In this document: one piece after another, positions 9,650 through 18,590 of the stretch
Layout of the letters: every line of letters begins with the position of its first letter
Position numbering within the stretch: the stretch's first letter is position 1
Source: Bimuria novae-zelandiae CBS 107.79
Taxonomy: Eukaryota; Ascomycota; Dothideomycetes; Pleosporales; Didymosphaeriaceae
Length of the DNA: 20,525 nucleotides
Assembly: GCA_010015655.1 (NCBI GenBank)
Contig: ML976670.1
Location: forward strand, 171,953 to 192,477
Direction of reading: 5' to 3'
Translations under genes and position numbers: made by a program
Notes under the pieces: model-generated
What the model was told of the DNA's origin: nothing
What the model saw: only the letters and a program-made list of their open reading frames with translations
The model's database searches: none

Positions 9650-10059
9650 AGGTTGCTTTGGTCAGATTCTGCGGTATTCTATTCGTGCATAGCATATCCA
9701 CATGTGGACAAGAGCCCACAACACTGTCTCACATATGACGCGCTGAATTTGCTCTCTACACAATACCACAAGCCCCAGAGATGCTTCCCACCTAGACTAT
9801 CCTTTCCCGATCTCCACGCTTTGGGATGATGGCAATCCTCTTTGCGGGTGTGTTGAGAATATTTTGGCGCGAGCGACCCATTGAATCCTCACCCTCCATA
9901 TTCAATTCCTTCAGCCTTTCGCTAACAAAGAAACCTCTGACCGTTACTCGCGGCACGACCTTCGCGACAACCTGAACGAGTGATGGAAGAATAGAAACAC
10001 GAGCCATTGAAAATCTCTGCAAACGAGTGTAGGTCATGTCATCAAGCACGAGCCACCCA
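9650..10059. other. Intergenic, 3' flank of the rhodopsin-like gene
   Basis: No gene is recognised. Frames here are short, or antisense to the end of the membrane-protein gene. Confidence 0.45.
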
Positions 10060-11266
10060 CTACTTCCTGTGCAAGGTCTCCTGACTTCCCGTCTCAAAAT
10101 GAGACAACGCATCTTCGCGTAGCAAGAAGTCATCCAGCGACTGTCCCGGTTTCGGATTGGATAAATATCCAAGGCTCAATTCCTTCGTGTCAACCGTACT
10201 CGGCCGAACCTCCATTTGGATAGCGACTGATGGCGTTCGATGCGCACTGTGCCCCTTCGAATTTCCTCGGCGACTGGAATGATCTGTAATTCGCGGCATC
10301 GAAGTTCCAGTACTATGGTTGCTTACATGGGTCTTCAGTCTCGAAATAGCGGCGTGGAGGAGCGTATTGAGGGCCGGTAGAGAAGCTACTACAATACCGA
10401 AGGTGATATCGATGTAGTTCCAGGCAGATACATCAGCAAGTTGACATGTTACGTCGACGAGATTGTTGCTGATGATGCAGGTTCGCACAATGGAAGCAAT
10501 TGTCGACATTCTACTCCAACAGGAGCAGAAGGTTAGCCTTTTGCTCCGCGACATGATGGGGACGCATAGAAGGGCGACATCGGTGATGATGTGCATGAGA
10601 CGGCCCGAAAGGCTGATCGCATAGGGATTGAGACGCTTGATACGTCGCGGGTCCTCCATTTGGCTGATGTAGATGAGAGAGTAGCGCACAGGAGGTGGAG
10701 TGCACTGGAATGCTTCCAGGCAGACGTTGGGCGGAAGCAGGATGACAAAGAGACCGATGAAGATGTAGTGTGTCCTCATCCAGCGCTCGCTTGCCAGCCC
10801 TGTTATTCGTCTGTTCAATATGGCGATGCTGAGTTTGACGGAGAATACGGAGAAGTAGAAGACCCAAATCGAGCTCTAGCCAACCCGCATATACCAGTAC
10901 ATCTCATTGTAGGTACAGTCGTAGATGTGCTTTCCTAGGCATCCCTTGGTATGGGAGATCATGCTGAGTGACAAGTAAATGACGGCACCAATCTGTGTGC
11001 TTTCAGTTGGATATTGCTGTAACGCGGAGATATCAATGACTTACAGCCCCGGGTATGATCATCCAGTCATCGAGACCAAACTTTCTTGTCTTGTAGGGCC
11101 TTTTCCACAGTCGGACGCTGGTGAACGACAGGATCAAGAAGATCGAGAACCCCTCCCCAACACTGAGCGATGGACCATGAGTTTCGAATCTATAGTTTTC
11201 AGGCCGTGGAAGACCAAAGGGCTCAGAAGCATTCGGGTTCAGCTGCGACGGCGCGATAATGACCAT
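10060..11266 (-). pseudogene. Fungal rhodopsin-domain (pth11-like) integral membrane protein with one in-frame TAG
   Basis: Exon 1 (11266-11045) and exon 2 (10992-10060) are joined by a 52-nt intron with a GTAAGT donor and CACAG acceptor, in phase. The product would be about 384 residues. The membrane segments include SIFLILSFTSV before the conserved KFGLDDWMIIPGA motif, then IWVFYFSVFSVKLSIAIL, YIFIGLFVILLPPNVCLEAF, LMHIITDVALLCVPIM, and YIDITFGIVVASLPALNTLL; the C-terminal tail is hydrophilic. The DDW motif, the KLS segment, the D in HIITDVALL and ASIVRT are typical of the fungal rhodopsin/SAT-type family. Its members sit in the plasma membrane and some sense host or surface cues. A TAG at 10876-10878 interrupts the third membrane segment where the family usually has Trp. 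No splice event around it looks credible. Either it is a recent null allele, a sequencing error or readthrough. Confidence 0.72.
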
Positions 11267-11989
11267 TGCACGTCGTATCTAAGCGTCTGACTGGCTATTT
11301 GGGGCATGGCCCATAAGGGCCGAACGTTCTGACATTAGAATTGGTATCTGAGATGTCGCTAAAAGCTGTCTGTGTCTGTACCGAAGTCAACATTTCCAAG
11401 GTGGGTGGGTCCTGCCTTGCGAGGCTTCCCAGGAAAGGTCGGGGGCGAAGCTGACGTTCCCACACCTCGACAACACACCTGGTGTAGACATGTAGAGATG
11501 CAGATCTTATGGTTTAATCTCTATCCATCGGTCACTGAAGTATCCCTGCTAGAAGTTGAATTTCAGGGGTATGCAGCACGCACTGGAGCTTGTTCGGTGA
11601 ATGCTTGTTTTGGCGCTTACCCAGGCAGCTTCCGCACCACCCCCTCATTTTGTGCGACCTTGCTCTTAAATTGTCCTCACGTCCTCACCCCTGAGCAACG
11701 CGCGGCGTGTGCGCTGGTGACGCCTTCCTGGGTATACGGCACAGCCCCTCCTTCTGGTCTAGCCCAGCGCAGGCGCTGACCAGGGTGTGCCTTTTTTTGT
11801 TATCATAATTAGTGATCGTACCTGGAAAAGGAAATCCATAAATTCCTTAATGTAGATTACATAGAACTTGTTGCAAAAGGCTTACTATGTTACGATCCAG
11901 AAGTCAACGGTGGGACGACGGGCCTTATGACGGCACTCGGGCCCCACCTAGGGATTACGTAATGTCTTAGGCTGTCTCAGACGCCAAGA
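11267..11989. other. Intergenic, boundary between gene-rich DNA and transposon island
   Basis: Upstream flank of the rhodopsin-like gene. A plus-strand frame of 135 codons (11372-11779) has no recognisable domain, signal peptide or neighbour support, so I do not call it. Base composition turns AT-rich soon after the piggyBac left repeat begins. Confidence 0.4.
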
Positions 11990-12031
11990 CTATCCCCCGC
12001 ACCGTCAAAATCGCACACCCACGGACCACCT
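11990..12031 (+). repeat. Left terminal inverted repeat of the piggyBac-type element
   Basis: 42 bases starting CTATCCCCCGCACCGTC; the reverse complement of 14260-14301 with no mismatch. Confidence 0.9.
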
Positions 12032-12169
12032 TGTGTTGACCAATCGGATGGATGTCGGCGATAGCGTTGAACACCAAAACTAATAGCTCTGAGTGAAATT
12101 TAATAGGGATTCTCGTAGGGCGCCTCATTTATAGCTATAATTAATAGTAATTAAGTTAATTATAGTATA

Positions 12170-14065
12170 TTACTTAATTATTAAGCTTATACTAGTGTTA
12201 ACTAATTTAATAGTCCCTACGCGGTGTAAGTGCTCGTTCCAGCACTTAGGGCGTAGCTTAGGCCTACACAAAGGCAGTCTACAGAGCCTACAGCCGTAGG
12301 TTATTCAAGGCGTCAAAACTCGTCGACAGCTATTACCTGTAGTTACTAAGAGAGGCACCCTAGCAGGCCACGCGCCGTTACTTTTACGCCCATTTTCTAA
12401 GTAGGTAATACAAGGCTTTGCCTAGGCGTACAGCTTAACTAGCGCGCCGTATAGGCTCTTGTCGTTGGCCTTAACGTCGTTAAGTCTCCAGCGCTTTAAT
12501 AATCTATTAGAAAGCCTGGCCCCGCGCTTAAAAAGCTACTTAATTAGCTTATATATAAAGCGTTTATGCCCACTGCGTTTTGCCTCGTACGCTAATAAGT
12601 AGGACGAGAGCCTATACGCGTTATTAAGAGCTAAATTAATAAAGAAGTAGAAGAGCAGTATCTAGGTATGTTAGTATACTTACTACGTTAAGTAGGGCTC
12701 GCGGAGCTGGTTAAATTAATCTACCTTACTTTTATAGTAATTATAGCTATTAACAAGCTTAAAGATATCTAACTACTTAATTTTCTCGCTGCTAAAGGCC
12801 TCCTTGTACAGCTTCTTATTTATAGCGGCGTCGGCGGGGCAGTGGCGTAGGCTTTAAATAACTTGTAATCCTAGGTGGCGACTATTGTTAGTAAGTTTTG
12901 GCTTGGTGGGGACATCCTCAAACTTACCGTCAGCAGTAGTACTAGCAAAAAGGACCACCTGGGCATCCCGCCAGGCCATCTCCAGTACAGTGTTGTTACT
13001 AAAGACCTTAAAGAACGCCTCTCCCTATCGCGCTGTAGGCGTAAATTGCGTCTTAAGCTTTATTAAATCGCTATTAAATCGCTCTTTTGGCGGCCCTGCC
13101 CTGCGCGAGGATAGAGACCTAGCACCACTAGCTAAACCCTCGTGTGTAACCCCGGTCTCCTACCTCTCCTCGGTGGCTATTCTGGTGGTGCGCACCGTCC
13201 CAGCGCCGCCAACGCCTTGCTCCCTCAGGTATTCAAGTAGCGAGATTGTCGTAAAGAGATTGTCTATCCAGAGGATGTGGCGCCCCGGGGGGAACAAGCG
13301 CTGGCCATCGGGGCCTCGGGCAAGGACGAGAGTAAGAGGCACGGCTTTAGTAGGCGTAAATTTAGCTATCTTAAGGATATTAACGTTAAGGTTAACAAGG
13401 CCTTAGGTGGCGCCTTTTACGTAGAAAAGCTAGTTAAGTACGACGCCGTTAGACGCTAGGCACTAGATTTTAAAGCCCTTAGGCGTTAGCTTTAACTTAA
13501 TAATAATAGTTTCGCTGGCGCGCCTAGTAAACCTAGTAATAGCTTTGTTAACGTAGAGGTGCTTACTGGCGTGCCAAACAGTAGAGGATATCGAGCGTAG
13601 GTGCTTAGAGAGATCCTATACGCGCCCAAATGGCGATTTGAACGACTGCGGAGCTTCTGTACAGTACATATAGCGATTGAGCTGCTGCCAGCGCGTACAG
13701 GCCATGTAGTTATTAATGGAGTGAGTAGGCGCGTTTTTGTGTAGCTTCCCCCAGTACTCCTCGATTGTAGGCTCCCGGTGTACGCCCATATACATAAGGA
13801 TGGCCAAGTAGGTGTAGAGCTCAGTTTTCGACGTCGGTTTCCACGCCCGGGCGTGTGGCCTGCCCTGGGCGGCATCCTCAGCTCGTACTTGCTCTGCGTG
13901 TTGGTTCGTATGTAGGGCTAGCTTTTCGAGCTGTGCGGCGTCAAAAAAGAGACTAAACAAGGCAAAAGGATTAGTGGCATCTATGCCAGTAGGCAGGTGG
14001 GCGCTGCCGACGTCGTCGTTGTATATAGAGAGAGGCTGCCAGGCAGCTGGTAGAGTAGTTGGCAA
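12170..14065 (-). pseudogene. piggyBac transposase, RIP-inactivated
   Basis: One continuous frame of about 631 codons with no frameshift but about sixteen stops, nearly all TAG or TAA. The first 149 codons are open and include GIDATNPFALFSLFF and ELYTYLAILMYMGVHREPTI, typical of the DDE_Tnp_1_7 N-terminal region. The RNase H-like core follows. The first catalytic Asp, normally in a V-D-E context, reads V-N-K (Asn codon 13547-13549), which G-to-A changes would cause. The second motif (HILWIDNLFTTISLLEYL) and the third (MAWRDAQVVLFAST) keep their Asp. The C-terminus has a Cys/His-rich zinc motif (YGCRLCRLPLCRPKLRPKCW) like the piggyBac end-binding domain. The frame begins after a stop with no ATG; 14065 marks a TTG and the true start is lost or unclear. 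It cannot make an active enzyme. Confidence 0.85.
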
Positions 14066-14259
14066 TTAAGGCCTTAGGCCGCAAGGTTTCGTATATTTAG
14101 TGTAGCGCACTAAATCAGAATCTTATGTAGCACTATGCATTATTAATTATAAAAAGAAAAACGCGTTTTATGCGGGATTCGAAGCTTAAATTATTATTCT
14201 ACTATTATCACGATAGCTCTCTAGAGTTGAGCTAAGCAACGCTCTGATTGGCGCTCACC

Positions 14260-14301
14260 AGGTGGTCCGTGGGTGTGCGATTTTGACGGTGCGGGGGATA
14301 G
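14260..14301 (-). repeat. Right terminal inverted repeat of the piggyBac-type element
   Basis: Exact inverted copy of 11990-12031. Its perfect identity contrasts with the mutated interior, as expected if repeats this short are not themselves targets of the mutation process. Confidence 0.9.
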
Positions 14302-14638
14302 GACATCGTGGGACCACGTGACCACGGTCACATGACGTCCTAAGATATCCCATGAGATCCCACGATATTAGGATATAGGATACCGTGGGATTCTATAGGA
14401 CAAGGAGGATATATATACAGGACAGGTTTCCTTTATACGCTCCTTATAGTTAACTTACATATTTTTTATGCGAGTACGTTCTCCTATATAGACTAATAGT
14501 TACTTATTTATTATAAGATTAAATTATCTAGCACGCGCTAAGTGTCGCATTAACTTATACTACTAAATAATCTATAAAGTACTATAACACCTTACCGCCC
14601 TAATCCGAATTAGAACAAGGTGTGAGCACTTTATAACA
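14302..14638. other. Dyad-rich flank and AT-rich DNA, unidentified
   Basis: No gene. The first 100 bases hold several dyads: GGACATCGTG (14301-14310) against an inexact inverted copy ending at 14341, and ATCCCACG (14357-14364) paired with CGTGGGAT (14384-14391). CACGTG and TGACGT boxes lie among them, followed by a TATATATA run near 14410. This resembles the start of an LTR or promoter, but no element can be named. Confidence 0.35.
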
Positions 14639-14774
14639 TACTAGCTCCTTGCTAGAGCTTACTGCGCTAGCTAGTTGAGCCGAGCAGCCAAGCAGCTAGA
14701 GAGCTAAGCTTTTAAGTAGGACTTTTACTTCTTAATAAACTTTATTTATAAGCTCCTTAATTATTATAACTATA
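14639..14774. repeat. Direct repeat copy A (pair with 16483-16652)
   Basis: 136 bases that align without gaps to 16483-16652, apart from a 34-base extra segment in the second copy. About twenty differences are visible; all but one are C/T or G/A and they go in both directions, so each copy was mutated on its own. Either LTR remnants or two copies of a dispersed repeat. Confidence 0.6.
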
Positions 14775-16107
14775 CTCTATAGTTCTAAGCCTAGTACCTT
14801 TATAATACTTTATAATATACTTATTTTATACTAATTAATAATTATAATAATAAACTATTCTTTACTCTTTATTATCCTTACGCTTACGTCTTAATATTTA
14901 TGTCTTATAATAAAGCTAGACTATATAATAACTACTCTAAAGCTTTTAGTAAGTAATTAACTTATAAATTATAACTTATTTTTATTTTAGTACGTGTAGC
15001 TTAAGTACTACATAAAAATTTAAAAGATATAAAGTTATATTAACTCTAAGACTTTTAAGTAGAAAAATATACTCGACTAGACTCTAAAGCTACTAAATCT
15101 AAATACTAAGGGCAAGCCCTATATATAATAGCTTATGTGCTATAAGCTAGAGTCTACTATTTATAGTTAGCTATAATATACGTCGCCCTATACCACGCCG
15201 CCATACATCCCTAAAGGAACAAGTAACGATAGCTATTGTTATAAGGTATAGGATAGTTTATATAGGCATTATAATATTAGCTTATAATAAAGCTTTAAGC
15301 ACTTTAGAACTAGGTTTATATTATAATTAATTTATAAAGGCTAGAGTTTATAATACTATAATTAAGTAAGTAGTAAACGCTATAGACGCTAATTAAAGAA
15401 CTTAAGAATAATTTTTACTTAAGTAATAATAATTAGAAGGAGCAGGTATAATATATATGTAGAAAGGTTATCCTACGCTTATAGAGCAGCAGAATAATAG
15501 ATATAACTAAATAGCTATCGAAATAGAATCGCGTACACGCCAACGCTATACTTCTAAATTTCTTAAAAATAAAAGGTTTACTACTAATAAAGGATTCTCT
15601 ACGCTTAGCATTATAATATAACTATTAATAGGCTTAAAGAAAGTTTAAAACCTATTATAATTAGGGGCAGTAGTAATTTTATTTTTAAAAGAATATACTC
15701 GCTAGCTTACGTAGCTTAGCTAAATAACTAAATACGTAAATATATACGCTACGCTTAAAGGATATACTTTTAATATAAGTTATATGTGTCTATATAAAGT
15801 AAATAGCTAGTATTAATAAAAGCTTATAAAGTATAACTATCTTTAGTACGCGCTTTAGGGAGAAGCTTCTTATAAGCTTTATAATAAGCCTATAAATAAA
15901 GAGATTAGTAAAATTAAAAGTAAAATAAAAAAAATTATAAAAAGTATTATTAACTAAGCTTAAATATAAGGGGGAAGTAGTAAGCCCACATCTAGTTTTT
16001 TTTAAAAAATATTAAAGTATAGATTATAGTAAGCTTATAGGTAAATAAGCCTTTACTAGCCAGGCACTCTAATCCTATAGCTACCTATTCTTTTATATAT
16101 ATACGTA
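14775..16107. other. RIP-saturated AT-rich DNA, probable remains of a transposon
   Basis: Extremely AT-rich, with TA, TAT and CTAG everywhere and few CA/TG steps. Plus-strand stretches read as protein when TAG/TAA are ignored (for example around 15180-15260 and 15420-15900), but no family could be recognised and frames shift. No intact gene is possible. Confidence 0.5.
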
Positions 16108-16319
16108 GGTACTCGCGCGGGTTACGTTATAGGTAAATAATTATATTTAAATATTTATTAAAGGTTTATAGTAAAAGTACGCTACTCCTCCTATTTCTTT
16201 ACTTTTCTTTATAGGTACTCGTGCGGGCTACGTTACAAGTAAATAATTACTCTTAAATATTTATTAAAGCTTTATAGTAGAAGTATGCTACTCTTCTTTT
16301 ATCTACCTTTCTTTTTAAA
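16108..16319. repeat. Tandem duplication, 106-bp unit, two copies
   Basis: Units 16108-16213 and 16214-16319 both begin GGTACTCG and share the order GCGGG, TACGTTA, TAAATAATTA, TAAATATTTATTAAAG and GCTACTC. They differ mainly by C/T and G/A changes. Confidence 0.7.
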
Positions 16320-16482
16320 ACTCTATATAAACTAGCTACTTAGACTAATTATCTAGTAAGCTAAGGATCTTAGCTAGACGCTTTTTAAGCTCTACGCATA
16401 AGTTTGCTACCTTTATACTTTAACTTACTACTTAACTCTTTTTACTACGCTTTAAAAGCTAAGAGATATATTATAAAAGGCT

Positions 16483-16652
16483 TACTAGCTCCTTACTAGA
16501 GCTTACTACGCTAGCTAGTTAAGTTAAGTAGCTAAGTAGTTAGATAGCTAAGTACGTAATCCCTCTAACTTTATAAAATAGCTAAGCTTCTAAGTAGGAC
16601 TTTTACTCCTTAATAGACTTTATTTACGAGTCCCTTGATCGTTATGACTATG
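16483..16652. repeat. Direct repeat copy B (pair with 14639-14774)
   Basis: 170 bases; the extra 34 bases relative to copy A end in a second ATAGCTAAG, so they look like an internal duplication or a deletion in copy A. The end is near GCGCCACA at 16652-16659. Confidence 0.6.
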
Positions 16653-16816
16653 CGCCACAGAACTAATTTAAAAAAAATTTAAGGTCTAAAGCTTTTTAAC
16701 GCGTCTATTAGAAAACAAAATTTATTAAAAATAAAATAAATATATACTCTTTAAAAATAAAAATATAATTAAGGAAGATAAATTAGTTAAAATATAATAT
16801 ATAGCTTTAAGTTTTA
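16653..16816. other. A/T-rich spacer before the Copia fragment
   Basis: Nearly pure A/T with long A runs. No gene or structured repeat beyond low complexity. Confidence 0.4.
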
Positions 16817-16990
16817 TGTTACGGTATAATTCCATTAGCTTCGATTCTATCAGGTTCCATGCCTAGACTCTTGGCAGGATCCAACGTCTATATATATGTA
16901 GGATATCTCTACGATAGAGAAATCAACGCAGCCGTCTTCCCTTCCTCACAGTTATAAGCCTAAAAGCCTTCAACAATCGCTACGTTCACA
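16817..16990 (+). repeat. Possible 5' LTR of the Copia fragment
   Basis: Starts TGTTACGGTATAATTCC and could end TTCACA, giving a TG...CA unit of about 174 bp. It contains TATATATATG near 16891, which could be the promoter. There is no second LTR in the window to confirm the borders. Confidence 0.3.
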
Positions 16991-17168
16991 GCTTATTGTA
17001 CTAGGGTCTATCTTTGCAGACCTAGTTAGTTATTACGTCGTTAAAGTAGACCTCGTTGTCACTAGACAATTAGTTAGGAGACGTGAATTGTCTAGGATTA
17101 GCGCTAGTTAGGACCTCGTCGTTAGAGAATTAACGTTGTATAGAATACGGACGTTGCATCTCGCAAGG

Positions 17169-18590
17169 ATGGCGACTAAATTAGATCTACTTATTATAAG
17201 AGAGACCGTTATACTTAATAAACCTAAGGATTAGCCAAAATAGATATTCCTAAGAAAGGACTACGCAGTCAGGAACCATATCTGGGAATACGTTGATCCA
17301 TCACTGAGCCATGATGAAGTCTCTAGGTTAGAGACAGAAAAGCCTAGAAGGCTTGAGCTGAAAGAATTTCATAGGCCAAGAATTGCAAGAGGTGGTGACG
17401 CAAGTAGCGCAGCAGGGAGCGCACGGGGCATAGGGGGTGGCGCAGTAGCAAGTGGCGCAGCAGCAGGTGGCGCAGCAGGCGATTAAGATGCCGAAGAAGT
17501 CACTATCCTGGACCTCACTGATTAGGAACTAAGAAGATACAAGCTTTGGCAAAAAGACTATCAAGGTGCACTAGCAGAATGGCGGTAGAAAGAGAAGGCT
17601 CTTGGAAACTTTATAGAGCAGATTGATAGAACGATTATATCACAGTATATTTATCTAATCGCCGACTGCTCAAGCACACATGATCGACTAAGGACTTTAA
17701 TAAAGCACCTCTACTCTAGCTAGGGTAAGCGTAATACTTAACTCCAAGCACGCTATTAGGCGTTAAAGAATTAACTATAAAAGGCGAACCTTAATAACTA
17801 GTTTTAGGACTAGATAAAGACAACGCGCCTTATAATCTAAGTAGACATGCTAGAGGTCTATAGTAATTAAGCGCAAGAAGACTTTGTCCTATTAATTAGA
17901 GGCCTAAATAATAGCTAGTTATCTAGTTAGCTATTAGCGCTTGTCATGGCAGAATAGACTAGTAAAGACTTTATTAGTATCTCTAACCTAGTAGCCGATT
18001 TTACTTCGTACTATCGACGGACTTGACCAATTACATTAGGATTAGGCACATTCGCTACTCTAAGTATTACTTAGCCAGCTTAGCAGCTAGCTAATCAGCT
18101 AGTTAATTAGTTAAAGCATTAGAAGTATAAACGCTAGAAGAAGACACTAACCTGCCTATACAGCAAGAAGCATAGATTCGACAGCTACTACTACGTTAAT
18201 ATAGCTTTATAACCTGCTAATTAGCAGCTAAATAGAGACGTCGAGAAGAAGTTCTAGAAGCTTAGAGCTAATTAGTTACCCATAGTAAAGGTCCTTTAGA
18301 ATATAAAGAATAGGCTAGTTAGAAGCAATTCTAGGACGCCTATTAGATTAAGAGGAGTTACTAATTTTAATAATAGCTAGTAGCTAGCTGTATCGGCGCA
18401 GGTCACTCAAAGGATCGATGTTGGCGTATCTCCTAGCAGAGGCATGTGGGAGTGCGTGTATAAGAATGTAGCCTCGAATGAATTAAGTGCCTATAGGCCT
18501 AGTACGAAAGGATACGGAAAAGGTACTGAACTACAAAGGCCCCAAGCTCCTCTAAATACACCTCTTCCCAGATGGCTAGCTAGCACATAA
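17169..18590 (+). pseudogene. Copia gag polyprotein, RIP-inactivated
   Basis: From the ATG at 17169 a single frame runs to about 18590 without frameshift, interrupted by roughly thirty stops, almost all TAG or TAA. Between them the text is typical of Ty1/Copia gag of the Retrotran_gag_2/UBN2 type: an early Y-A-V-R-N-H-I-W-E-Y-V segment, then LWQKDYQGALAEW, then FVLLIRGLNN. A zinc-knuckle-like site begins at Cys 18153-18155 and keeps His 18171-18173, but lacks later Cys residues. A Gly/Ala-rich linker is encoded near 17400-17480. The N-terminal third keeps many CA dinucleotides while 17690-18400 has lost nearly all, so damage is uneven. The particle-forming protein cannot be made. Confidence 0.7.
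17436..17480 (+). repeat. 15-bp tandem repeat, three units, in gag
   Basis: Units 17436-17450, 17451-17465 and 17466-17480 follow GGTGGCGCAGCAGCA with small changes. In frame they encode a Gly/Ala/Ser linker. They still contain many CA steps, unlike the flanking downstream DNA. Confidence 0.7.

Larger units (their letters stand above)
11990..14301. mobile_element. piggyBac-type DNA transposon, complete but inactivated
   Basis: The element is 2312 bp long, bounded by perfectly identical 42-bp terminal inverted repeats (11990-12031 and 14260-14301). It encloses one minus-strand transposase frame related to DDE_Tnp_1_7 (piggyBac). Similarity between the ends continues weakly for about 15 further bases, including a shared CCAATC. 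No TTAA duplication, the usual piggyBac target, is seen at the ends; only TA is common to both borders. Transposase start to stop fills most of the element, so no cargo gene is present. Confidence 0.82.

Noticed and set aside
10860..10900. A tiny intron removing the TAG in the rhodopsin-like gene (GTATAT to CTAG)
   Set aside because: It would be only 19 bases, too short to splice.
11372..11779. 135-codon plus-strand frame
   Set aside because: No domain, no signal peptide, no intron signals and no neighbour support.
12885..13406. 173-codon plus-strand frame
   Set aside because: Antisense shadow of the piggyBac transposase; it is open only because mutated stops lie on the other strand.
14302..14420. 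Dyads and TATA run as a defined LTR start
   Set aside because: No matching second copy in the window and no confirmed coding region behind it.
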